From positions 1,272,854-1,336,853 of the forward strand of contig NZ_JH165159.1 in the NCBI RefSeq assembly GCF_000227765.1: a DNA stretch of 64,000 nt, given 5' to 3'. The notes under the pieces were generated by a model that was not told the origin of the DNA, did no database searches, and was given only the letters and a program-made list of their open reading frames with translations. The stretch comes from Neisseria wadsworthii 9715. GTDB taxonomy: Bacteria; Pseudomonadota; Gammaproteobacteria; Burkholderiales; Neisseriaceae. Shown piece after piece: positions 30,070 to 37,536 of this stretch (position 1 is its first letter; every line of letters begins with the position of its first letter). A program made the position numbers and the translations under genes.

Positions 30070-30382
30070 CACATTGCCCCCTTTGCCCGCCAAGCGTTAT
30101 TTTACTTTGATGGAAGTATGCGAACTGGTGCAAATCAGCCCTGCGCAATTTGCCGAATGGCAGAATGCAAACGGTGTTGTCATTGGTTATGGCGGTGAAT
30201 TTTATACCCGTCAAGATGTGGTGAAGCTTCGTCAGCTTAAAGGCACTTTTGCGCCTTTTATTGACGAATTTAACCACAATGCACTTGATGCCGAAGGCAA
30301 GCCCGCTGCGGATGCCCAAGAGGTGAGGGAAGCGTTGGAGCAGATGTTGGGCAATGTTGAAAAAGCCCTTGCCAAGCAATAG
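30053..30382 (+). CDS. MerR-like helix-turn-helix protein
   Basis: A 109-residue protein with an N-terminal MerR-type winged-helix segment ([22 protein letters not shown], split: residues about 16-37) and a short helical C-terminus rich in Glu and Ala. There is no effector-binding cysteine cluster. A small MerR-like gene commonly follows ihfA in beta-proteobacteria; its target is unknown. It overlaps ihfA by 17 bases, which suggests translational coupling, and ends 32 bases before tRNA-Pro. Confidence 0.78.
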   Translation: MTNKTNTLPPLPAKRYFTLMEVCELVQISPAQFAEWQNANGVVIGYGGEFYTRQDVVKLRQLKGTFAPFIDEFNHNALDAEGKPAADAQEVREALEQMLGNVEKALAKQ

Positions 30383-30414
30383 CGTTTTCCATATAATTTC
30401 AGACTTTCTTGAGT

Positions 30415-30491
30415 CGGAGTGTGGCGCAGTCTGGTAGCGCACTTGCATGGGGTGCAAGGGGTCGAAGGTTCGAATCCTTTCACTCCGACCA
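30415..30491 (+). tRNA. tRNA-Pro (GGG)
   Basis: A 77-base cloverleaf. Acceptor CGGAGTG pairs with CACTCCG and is followed by ACCA. The anticodon stem CTTGC/GCAAG encloses loop ATGGGGT with anticodon GGG, and the T-arm contains GGTTCGAATCC. The acquired copper island starts directly downstream; no copy of the tRNA 3' end was seen on the far side. Confidence 0.97.
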
Positions 30492-30561
30492 AAATCAAAT
30501 TTGAAACCCAGCTTTATTAAAAGCTGGGTTTTTCATTTTTCGGCCTATAAAGCAGGCAAGC

Positions 30562-30918
30562 TTATTTTTGATACAAGGCAGCGAGCCGAAGATAGTTAAG
30601 CCAGCCTGCCAGCAAGGGCAACAGCACATATAAAACCGTGCTTAAAATCAAGGTATTCCACGGAATCTCTATGTCGCTTACGCCGAGCAATACGCCTGCA
30701 ATCGGAGCATACGCCACAATCATAATCAAATCATTGACCGAAACCTGCACCAAAGTGTAATTGGGGTCGCCTTTGACCAGTTGCGACCACACAAACACCA
30801 TTGCCGTACACGGTGCCACGCCCAGCAAAATCATGCCGGCAATGTATTCTTGTGCCGACTGTGCGTCCACCCAACCTGCAAAAAACACCCGAAAAAACAA
30901 CCAGCCCACAAGTGCCAT
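30562..30918 (-). pseudogene. ACR3-type arsenite efflux pump fragment
   Basis: The 118-codon open stretch matches only the middle of ACR3/ArsB permeases: the [15 protein letters not shown] motif with its essential Cys, then [20 protein letters not shown]3 proteins have about 350 residues and ten helices; here only three or four helices remain. Just upstream, homology continues as QPFT but is preceded by an in-frame TAA, and the C-terminal end diverges before stopping. It is a remnant and cannot form a pump. It lies beside the CueR-like gene on the same strand and marks this region as rearranged. Confidence 0.8.
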
Positions 30919-30966
30919 CGTAAAAGGCTGTTATCAAGCTATGGCATTCATCTGCTTTGATGGTGG

Positions 30967-31356
30967 TTAAAAATTGCCCAAGCCTTTTAAGATGGGGCAG
31001 TCGGGATTGTCATCGCCCCCGCAGGCATCGCTCCACGCTTGCAGGGTGTGTTGCATTGATTTTAATTCTTTGATTTTATTGGATAAAAAATCAATATGAC
31101 TGGCGGTGAGCGTTTTGACCTGAGCACTTGTGCGGTGTGGATTGTCTTGCAGTGCCAAAAGCTCGCCAATCTGTGCAAGCGAAAAACCGACGCTGCGGGC
31201 TTTGGCGATGAATTTTAGCCGAGCGATGTCATTGGAGTTATAAATCCGATAACCTGCTTCACTGCGTGATGGGTTAATTAATAAGCCTGCTTTTTCATAA
31301 TCACGGATTTGTTTGACGGAAAGTTGGGTAGATTTAGACGCTTGTCCGATGTTCAT
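30967..31356 (-). CDS. cueR: CueR-like copper-responsive MerR-family regulator
   Basis: The 129-residue activator has the MerR winged helix (MNIGQASKSTQLSVKQIRDYE, residues 1-20 region), the AGYRIYNSNDI wing, a dimerisation coiled coil and a C-terminal metal loop ACGGDDNPDCPI. The two cysteines are spaced C-x7-C, as in the Cu(I)/Ag(I) site of CueR. A serine-type residue at the dimer interface position, as in CueR, could not be checked by eye. It is divergent from the metallothionein gene, and a textbook MerR-class promoter lies between them. Confidence 0.85.
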   Translation of the reverse strand: MNIGQASKSTQLSVKQIRDYEKAGLLINPSRSEAGYRIYNSNDIARLKFIAKARSVGFSLAQIGELLALQDNPHRTSAQVKTLTASHIDFLSNKIKELKSMQHTLQAWSDACGGDDNPDCPILKGLGNF

Positions 31357-31410
31357 TGTTGCTCCTTATTGAGTGGTGTGTAAAAAAATGTTATCAAGTA
31401 AAAATAACCC

Positions 31411-31441
31411 TTGACCCTAACGCAAGGTTAGGGTTTATGAT
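31411..31441 (+). promoter_or_regulatory. CueR/MerR-class promoter with 19-bp spacer
   Basis: A -35 box TTGACC (31411-31416) and a -10 box TATGAT (31436-31441) are separated by exactly 19 bp. The spacer is overlapped by a perfect inverted repeat, ACCCTAAC (31414-31421) and GTTAGGGT (31427-31434), centred between the boxes. This over-long spacer with a central dyad is the hallmark of promoters that MerR-family activators untwist. The promoter reads toward the metallothionein and DUF305 genes. Confidence 0.88.
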
Positions 31442-31447
31442 ACGCAC

Positions 31448-31499
31448 ATCAAAACAAAAAAGCAATGCTTTTAATCGCTTAAAAGCACTTTGTTTTGAT
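31448..31499 (+). promoter_or_regulatory. 5'-UTR stem-loop upstream of the metallothionein gene
   Basis: An 11-bp outer stem (31448-31458 with 31489-31499) and a 6-bp inner stem (GCTTTT 31467-31472 with AAAAGC 31481-31486) form an extended hairpin in the predicted transcript leader, ending 22 bases before the Shine-Dalgarno. It has no T-run and so is more likely a stabiliser or regulator than a terminator. Confidence 0.5.
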
Positions 31500-31533
31500 A
31501 ATCCACTTTAACTTAACATTCGGAGAAACTGTT

Positions 31534-31683
31534 ATGAACGCTGATTTTGTTCAAAACCGACACGCCCATTGCGGCTGCCAGTCTTGCACGGGGCAAAACT
31601 GCCGTCCGGACTGCCAATGCCAAAACGGCAAGCCCTGCATTTGTGATGACTGCACTTGCAACGGCTGTGCGTGTGAATCGTAA
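31534..31683 (+). CDS. Small Cys-rich metallothionein-like protein
   Basis: This 49-residue protein contains 12 cysteines, at positions 13, 15, 18, 23, 27, 29, 35, 37, 40, 42, 45 and 47. They are arranged as CxC and CxxC pairs typical of metal-thiolate clusters, with no other globular content. The ATG at 31534 has a GGAGAA ribosome-binding site; an in-frame upstream ATG lacks one and would lie in the leader hairpin. Its promoter is of the CueR type, so Cu(I) sequestration in the cytoplasm is the likely role. The DUF305 lipoprotein gene follows 80 bases downstream. Small bacterial copper metallothioneins of this kind are known, but this one cannot be matched to a named family by eye. Confidence 0.85.
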   Translation: MNADFVQNRHAHCGCQSCTGQNCRPDCQCQNGKPCICDDCTCNGCACES

Positions 31684-31763
31684 AACCAAATAGTGAAATG
31701 GACATTGGGCGAATCTGTCATTTGCCCAATGTTATCAATGCCCATTTTGACAAGGAGAATCCA

Positions 31764-32510
31764 ATGACATTCATCAAAAACCGTGCCGTACATCTTGTCG
31801 CTGCCGCTGTTGTTTTGGCGACTTTAACCGCTTGTGCCGACGGCAAAAACGAAGTGCCGACGCACTCGATGGTGGGCGACAATAACCACACCCAAACCAC
31901 CCACGACAGCCCAAATAACCAAAACGAGCACGCAGCGGTGAACCACGCTAATATGAACCACTCTGCTATGGCGATGGACACTCAAAATGCTCCGCCCCAT
32001 ACCCAAGCCTATCTTGCAATGATGAACAAGATGGGCGATGAGATGAGCAAAGCGGGCAATCTTGCCGATGCTGATACCGCTTTTGCCAAAGGTATGATTC
32101 CGCACCATATCGGAGCAGTTGAGATGGCAAAAGTACAGCTTGAATTTGGCAAAGACGAAACAATGAGAAAACTTGCCCAAGTGATTATTGATGGGCAACA
32201 AAGTGAAATCGACCTGATGAACGCTTGGCTGGCGGGTAAAGACACCGCAACCCAAAACCCGCAAGCCCCGCACGCCAAGGCCTATGCCGCAGACAAGGCG
32301 CACCACGAGGCGATGATGGCGGCAATCAATGAGCCAAACCCTGATGTTGCCTTTGCTAAAGCAATGATTCCGCATCATCAAGGGGCGGTCGAGATGGCAA
32401 AAGTGCAATTACAGTTCGGCAAAGACGAAAAAATGAAAAAGCTCGCTCAAGACGTCATAAAAGCCCAAGAACCTGAAATCAAGCTGATGCAAGACTGGCT
32501 AAAACAGTAG
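31764..32510 (+). CDS. DUF305 tandem-repeat His/Met-rich copper lipoprotein
   Basis: The 248-residue protein starts with a lipoprotein signal (lipobox LTAC) and a His/Asn/Met-rich linker (about residues 35-75, with NHANMNHSAMAMD). Two DUF305 four-helix units follow, each with the signature [GA]MIPHHxGAVEMAK (near residues 112 and 196). The HH and Met residues suggest periplasmic or outer-membrane copper binding. The ATG at 31764 has an AAGGAG Shine-Dalgarno. Regulation through the CueR-type promoter upstream of the metallothionein gene is likely. Such DUF305 proteins often accompany copper-resistance genes. Confidence 0.87.
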   Translation: MTFIKNRAVHLVAAAVVLATLTACADGKNEVPTHSMVGDNNHTQTTHDSPNNQNEHAAVNHANMNHSAMAMDTQNAPPHTQAYLAMMNKMGDEMSKAGNLADADTAFAKGMIPHHIGAVEMAKVQLEFGKDETMRKLAQVIIDGQQSEIDLMNAWLAGKDTATQNPQAPHAKAYAADKAHHEAMMAAINEPNPDVAFAKAMIPHHQGAVEMAKVQLQFGKDEKMKKLAQDVIKAQEPEIKLMQDWLKQ

Positions 32511-32527
32511 GGGCAATAAAGCAAAAG

Positions 32528-32555
32528 CACCGCTTTTGATAAAGCGGTGTTTTTT
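32528..32555 (+). terminator. Rho-independent terminator of the copper cassette
   Basis: CACCGCTTT (32528-32536), loop TGAT, AAAGCGGTG (32541-32549) and a T-run. It is not built from the native uptake sequence, unlike most terminators here. Confidence 0.9.
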
Positions 32556-32568
32556 ACTTTAAAAAACT

Positions 32569-32583
32569 TTCAGGCTGCCTGAA
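32569..32583. repeat. Uptake sequence of a foreign dialect
   Basis: TTCAGGCTGCCTGAA contains AGGCTGCCTGAA on the plus strand (the dialect I recall for Simonsiella) and AGGCAGCCTGAA on the minus strand (the Kingella dialect). Neither equals the native TGCCTGTCTGAA, of which I see no copy between 30492 and 33303. Confidence 0.75.
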
Positions 32584-32654
32584 AAATTTATATTTCCAAA
32601 AATGAAAACCAACTTTCCAAAAAAACGCCATTCCATTGCCAATTATAAAATTTT

Positions 32655-33159
32655 AGGGGCTTAGGAAGCAAAAATATTAAATTGGGTTATTTCGAAGCAT
32701 CTTCATTAATGTTTTACCTAAATCTTCATGCCGGTGGTTAAACCTAAACTCCGTTTCTTTGAGATGCAGATAAAACATTTCTTTGGAAATACCATGAAAT
32801 TTAGCCAAACGCCCCTTAGCATAACTCCAAAAAGATTCAATACCATTGATATGTTGCTTTCCTCGAGCAAACTCATTGGAACCGTGATGGACACGGTAAT
32901 GCTTCTCATAGCCCATATCGACAAGACCGTCATATGCTTTCCAGCCGTCAGTATTGATTTCACTGTCAGCAGATATGCGGCCACGTATGACCTTGATTAG
33001 TGAGGCTTTCGAAGCGTTGGGAACAATTTCCGTATAGACCACGCCATTTCGTTTCAGTATGCCAAATACGATGGTTTTACCTGAAGCCCCGCGACCGCGC
33101 TTACCTCTGATACGTCGTGCGCCAAAGTAAGATTCATCTAGTTCGACAATACCGGACAA
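32655..33159 (-). mobile_element. IS1595-family insertion sequence remnant
   Basis: The element keeps a likely terminal repeat beginning GGGGCTTAGGAAGC at about 32655 and the C-terminal three quarters of its transposase. The other end is missing; the sequence changes at about 33160 into material resembling a neisserial intergenic repeat. It lies between the copper cassette and recB. Confidence 0.65.
32677..33159 (-). pseudogene. IS1595 (IS1016 group) transposase, N-terminally truncated
   Basis: The 160-codon frame shows the DDE-type core of IS1595 transposases: ELDESYFG with the first Asp, KRGRGASGKTIVFGILKR, INTDGWKAY with the second Asp, HHGSNEFARG, and NGIESFWSYAKGRL. The zinc-ribbon/HTH N-terminus of about 55 residues is absent. 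The frame begins at a TTG that is not a real start, and an in-frame TGA lies upstream. It cannot be active on its own. The C-terminus looks complete. Confidence 0.82.
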
Positions 33160-33303
33160 CAGTAGTACAGGACTGATTTTGTTACAGCTTCAGCAGCTTG
33201 CAAAATCGTTCTCTTTGAGCTAAAGCGCAGCAATACCTTAGCAAAAGTTACGTTTATTTACTATATAATTTTATTTTTCAAATTCAGCTGCTTTTCATTT
33301 CTT

Positions 33304-36300
33304 ATGCAATCCCATATCGCCGCTTTTGATCCGCTGGCCATTCCTATTCAAGGTACAAACCTTATCGAAGCTTCTGCCGGTACAGGCAAAACTTTTGGTA
33401 TAGCTGCTTTATTTACCCGATTGGTTTTGCTGGAGAAAATGTCGGTTGAGGGTATTCTGGTGGTAACGTTTACCAAAGCGGCTACGGCGGAATTGAAAAC
33501 CCGTTTGCGTTCGCGTTTGGATGAAGCGCTCCGCTGGCTGGAAAAGCCGGATGATCAGAAGCCTTTGATTGACGATTTTCTCCGCGAGCTGTTGGACAAA
33601 GCATTAAGTCGGGAGCAGAAAGCGCTGTTGGTTTTGCGCTTGAAAGCGGCGATTTCGCAGTTTGATAATGCGGCGATATATACCATACACGGGTTTTGCC
33701 AGCGTTTGTTGCGCGATTACGCATTTTTTTGCCAAGTGCCGTTTGATATGGAACTGGAAACCGACGGTGATGAGCGTTTATTAACGGCGGCACAGGATTT
33801 TTGGCGCGAACAGGTGGCGCATGATTCTGAGATGGCGCGTTTGGTGTTTGAACATAATCTCACGCCAGAGTCGGTGCTTGCTAAAATGCGCACTTATATC
33901 GGCAGGCCTATGTTGCGGTATGAGACAAACAGGGTAGATTTGGCCGAAAGAGAAGCCGAACTGTCAAAAGTATGGGCAAAAGTGTGCGCAGGATTAACGG
34001 AGCTGGAAGCAATATTTAAGCAAATTTATCCTGTAATCAATAAAAAAACATATGCCCTAAAAAGCGTGCAAGAGTTGTTTGCAGCTTTACAGCAGGATGC
34101 GGTAAACCCATGCCTGTCTGAAAAAAAAGAACTTTATAAAAAGTATTTGCCGAAATTTGATTTGGAAATTTTGAAAAGTAATGTCAACAAAGGCAAAACG
34201 CTGGATGAAAATGCCGATAAGTTAGGCCTTTTGGCCGATTTAGGTCGGGGCATCGAAGCCAAGCAAGCTGCGGAGCAGGCCGCCATTGCCGCATTGCAGC
34301 TGGAGTTTTTGAACTACATGAAAGACGCTGTTGCGCTGCGCAAGCAAACACATCGGGAGCGGGGTTATGACGATTTGCTGCTGGATGTTTATGCCGCACT
34401 CGATGAAAACAGCCCGCACAGCGGGGCTTTGGCCGAGATGGTTGCCGACACTTGGCGGGTGGCGCTGATTGATGAATTTCAAGATACCGATCCGCTGCAA
34501 TACGGCATTTTCCAAAAAACATTTATCCGCCACGGCAATCCTTTATTTTTGGTAGGCGATCCCAAGCAGGCGATTTACAGCTTTAGGGGGGCGGACATTC
34601 ATGCCTATCTGAAAGCGGCGAAAGATGCCGACCATCACTATACTTTGGCGAAAAATTACCGCAGCCACGATTCGCTGATAAAAAGCATCAGCCTGTTTTT
34701 CCGGCAGAAAACCCACCCTTTTGTACTCAAAGGCATTGATTACACCGATGTGTCGGCGGCGCGCGCCGATGCCTGTCTGAAACCTGTGAATCATGCTTTG
34801 CGTGTGCGTTGGTTGAATGAAGATGGCGAAGCGTCGCTGAGTAAAGAAGTGTTGCGCAGCCGTGCCGCCGAATATTGTGCCAATGAAATTGCCGCCATGT
34901 TGAACCGGGCGGCCGAGGGCGTATTGAACTTAAAAACGCGCCCTTTGCAATCCGGAGACATCGCCGTGTTGGTACGCACGCGCGACGAGGGCAGCATGAT
35001 CGGCGCGGCTCTCAAAGCGCGCGGCATACAGAGCGTGCTGCTGCAACGCCATTCCGTGTTTGCCGAGAAAGAGGCGCGCGCGGTGGCGGCTTTGCTGGCT
35101 TTTTGGCTGCGTCCGCAGGAAACCGAGACGTTGCGTTTTGTGTTGGGCAGCGTTTTATTCGGCCAAACGGCGGAGCAATTATATGCGCTGAACCAAAACG
35201 AGCATCAATTGCTGGATTACATAAACGCCGCGCAAACCGCTTTGGCTACTTGGCAGAAACACGGCATTTATCCGGCGATGCAGCAGTTTGCCGCCCGTTA
35301 TGATTTGGAAGGCGGCCTGCTGTCGGCGCGCAATGAGCGCAGCCTGACCAATTATCATCAGATTGTCGAGTTGTTGGCCGAAGAAGACGAACGGAGCCGA
35401 TCGCCCGAGTCGCTGCACCAATGGCTGAAAGCGCAAATCAGCGAAGCGCAAAACGGTAAAGAGGCAGGTGAAAACAAAACTTTGCGGCTGGAAAGCGATG
35501 AGGCTTTGGTGAAAATCGTAACCATGCATGCGTCGAAGGGTTTGCAATATCCGGTGGTGTTTTGCCCGTTTGTGTGGGATGCAGCGGATTATAAAACGGA
35601 AGATTGGCAGGTTATCAACCGTGAAACGGGCAGCCAATTGGTGTCTGCGCTCGAGCTGATCGACGAAGACAAAAATGCTTTGGCTGATGAAGAATTGGGC
35701 GAGCGGCTGCGCCTGCTTTATGTGGCGATGACGCGTGCCGAAGAGCAGCTTACCATTTATGCAGCTTACTTTAACGGCAGTGCCAGAAACACGTTTTCTT
35801 ATCTTTTGGCAGGCAGCGAAGAAGCAACGAGGGCAGAAATAGAAGCTGAGTATGCGGCAGAAAAAAAGACCAACAAGGCGGAAGGAGAAAAAAAGATGCT
35901 GCTGCAAAATTGGCAGCGTTTGATACAAAATGCGCCTGAGGATACCGATATTGCTTGGTTGCAGGGTGCGCCAGAAACTGCCGGAGTCCGCCCTCAAGCT
36001 TATTCTGAAAACAGGTTTCAAGCTTGGACGCCGCCGGCGCGTGCGTTTGAACACATCCGGCATACCAGCTTTACCGGCTTGCTGCGCGATTTATCCGCCG
36101 CTGCCGCACCGGAGCGCGAAGAGTTGCAACCTGCGGTAGATGCGGCAGAAGCAGGCTTGGCACAGAGCAATTTGGCAGAAAGCCTGTCTGAAAACAGAAT
36201 GGTGGGCGATGATGTTTACGATATCCACCATTTTCCGCGCGGAACCCATGCGGGCGTGTGTTTGCATGAGCTTTTGGAGCATTTTGAATTTAACCGTCCG

Positions 36301-36909
36301 GCATCCGAGCAGCAGGCACAAATTGTAGAAACGCTGGCGCGCTACGGTTTTGGTGAAGAATGGCTGGATGCAGTATGCGGTATGCTGGATAAGGCGGCGC
36401 ATGCCGAATTGTTTAACCGTTTGGCCTTGGCGGATTTGCCCGCCCGAAACCGTTTGCCGGAAATGGATTTTATGCTCAAAGTGGAAGAGTTCAGCCCGGC
36501 CGGGCTGAAAGCATGGTTTGCGCGCCCGAATCTCGCATTGCCGCCGGGCTGCATTGCCGTCGCGCAGCATTTGGATTTCGACACGGTAAAAGGGTTTCTC
36601 AGCGGTTTTATCGACATGACCTGTATCGACGGCGAAGGTAATGTCTGCGTGATTGACTATAAATCCAATTATCTCGGCGCAGGGCAGCAAGCCTATACGC
36701 AGGACGCGATGGATGAAGCGATGGCGGCGCACCATTATTATCTGCAAGCCATGATTTATGCCGTGGCGGTTGCCCGCTATTTGCAGCAGCAAAATGCCGA
36801 GTTCAACACCATTTGCGTACGCTATTTATTTTTGCGCGGCTTGGGCAGTGAAGATGGCGGCGTATGGCGCTGGCAGCTCGATAAGGCGGATTTGCAGGAA
36901 TGGCTGTGA
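33304..36909 (+). CDS. recB: Exodeoxyribonuclease V beta subunit RecB
   Basis: The 1201-residue helicase-nuclease subunit has an N-terminal UvrD-type helicase domain with Walker A EASAGTGKTFGIAALF (about residues 21-36), LIDEFQDTDPLQY (Walker B), VGDPKQAIYSFRGAD, and motif VI LLYVAMTRAEEQL. The C-terminal nuclease domain has GFIDMTCID and VIDYKSNYLG catalytic motifs. With RecC and RecD it repairs double-strand breaks and recombines at Chi. It stands apart from recC (46829-50062); recD is not in the window. DUS copies lie within the coding sequence, for example near 34109 and 34769. Confidence 0.96.
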   Translation: MQSHIAAFDPLAIPIQGTNLIEASAGTGKTFGIAALFTRLVLLEKMSVEGILVVTFTKAATAELKTRLRSRLDEALRWLEKPDDQKPLIDDFLRELLDKALSREQKALLVLRLKAAISQFDNAAIYTIHGFCQRLLRDYAFFCQVPFDMELETDGDERLLTAAQDFWREQVAHDSEMARLVFEHNLTPESVLAKMRTYIGRPMLRYETNRVDLAEREAELSKVWAKVCAGLTELEAIFKQIYPVINKKTYALKSVQELFAALQQDAVNPCLSEKKELYKKYLPKFDLEILKSNVNKGKTLDENADKLGLLADLGRGIEAKQAAEQAAIAALQLEFLNYMKDAVALRKQTHRERGYDDLLLDVYAALDENSPHSGALAEMVADTWRVALIDEFQDTDPLQYGIFQKTFIRHGNPLFLVGDPKQAIYSFRGADIHAYLKAAKDADHHYTLAKNYRSHDSLIKSISLFFRQKTHPFVLKGIDYTDVSAARADACLKPVNHALRVRWLNEDGEASLSKEVLRSRAAEYCANEIAAMLNRAAEGVLNLKTRPLQSGDIAVLVRTRDEGSMIGAALKARGIQSVLLQRHSVFAEKEARAVAALLAFWLRPQETETLRFVLGSVLFGQTAEQLYALNQNEHQLLDYINAAQTALATWQKHGIYPAMQQFAARYDLEGGLLSARNERSLTNYHQIVELLAEEDERSRSPESLHQWLKAQISEAQNGKEAGENKTLRLESDEALVKIVTMHASKGLQYPVVFCPFVWDAADYKTEDWQVINRETGSQLVSALELIDEDKNALADEELGERLRLLYVAMTRAEEQLTIYAAYFNGSARNTFSYLLAGSEEATRAEIEAEYAAEKKTNKAEGEKKMLLQNWQRLIQNAPEDTDIAWLQGAPETAGVRPQAYSENRFQAWTPPARAFEHIRHTSFTGLLRDLSAAAAPEREELQPAVDAAEAGLAQSNLAESLSENRMVGDDVYDIHHFPRGTHAGVCLHELLEHFEFNRPASEQQAQIVETLARYGFGEEWLDAVCGMLDKAAHAELFNRLALADLPARNRLPEMDFMLKVEEFSPAGLKAWFARPNLALPPGCIAVAQHLDFDTVKGFLSGFIDMTCIDGEGNVCVIDYKSNYLGAGQQAYTQDAMDEAMAAHHYYLQAMIYAVAVARYLQQQNAEFNTICVRYLFLRGLGSEDGGVWRWQLDKADLQEWL

Positions 36910-37065
36910 ATCAGAATGCCTGTCTGAAACAGGATGCGGCAGCTGGGAAGGCGGGTTAATCGGCGGGGCATTCCGCTTTTCAGACAGGCATATCCAAACC
37001 CTGCGATTTCAGGTATATTCCGAAAAAACAAACCGCAAACAGACAACCGACAAAGGATTTTCCAA

Positions 37066-37473
37066 ATGTTCAAACGCCCGGAAGAGCTTATCATGGCCGT
37101 GCTTGCCGCCCTTTGGGTGGTACTCACTTTTTTTCTCGTTTCCTATTTCGGCGCACCCACGCAAACCGCGCTGCTGATTTCCGCCTTAACCTTGATTTGG
37201 GCGGGCGTGTTTTTCATGTTGTGGCAGCGCCATTTGACCAGCTGGATTTGGCCGGTATTTTTAGGCTTGCTGGTGGCTTGCTGGTGGCCGTATTTGGATT
37301 GGTATGCCGTACGCGATTTAATCGCGGCGGGTGTGTCAGGCGAAACCATCGTAGTGGGCAAGCCGTGGTATGCCACTTGGACATTCAAAGTGATTTTGGC
37401 CATCGTTCCGATGGTGTTGGGTTATGGCCTGAAATGGAAATTTGCCCGTAAGGAAATCAATACCATACCTTGA
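37066..37473 (+). CDS. Small inner-membrane protein of unknown function
   Basis: A 135-residue protein with four predicted membrane helices (about residues 9-27, 33-52, 57-76 and 108-126) and a positively charged C-terminus. I do not recognise a family. The ATG at 37066 has an AAGGA ribosome-binding site; 44 codons upstream are open but overlap DUS-containing intergenic sequence. It follows recB by 156 bases and is closed by a strong DUS terminator. Confidence 0.72.
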   Translation: MFKRPEELIMAVLAALWVVLTFFLVSYFGAPTQTALLISALTLIWAGVFFMLWQRHLTSWIWPVFLGLLVACWWPYLDWYAVRDLIAAGVSGETIVVGKPWYATWTFKVILAIVPMVLGYGLKWKFARKEINTIP

Positions 37474-37483
37474 TATCGGATTG

Positions 37484-37526
37484 AAGAAATGCCTGTCTGA
37501 AAACTTTTTTCAGACAGGCATTTCTT
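37484..37526. terminator. Bidirectional DUS terminator
   Basis: A 20-bp perfect inverted repeat with a 3-base loop, the longest DUS stem in the window, between convergent genes. Confidence 0.88.
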
Positions 37527-37536
37527 ATCAAAACAT

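Noticed and set aside
30415..30491. tRNA-Pro as an integration attachment site for the copper island
   Set aside because: No direct repeat of the tRNA 3' end was found on the recB side and there is no integrase gene.
35179..36063. A 294-codon frame antisense to recB
   Set aside because: Composition (Arg, Gln, Leu, His-rich) and lack of RBS mark it as a complement-strand shadow of a GC-rich gene.
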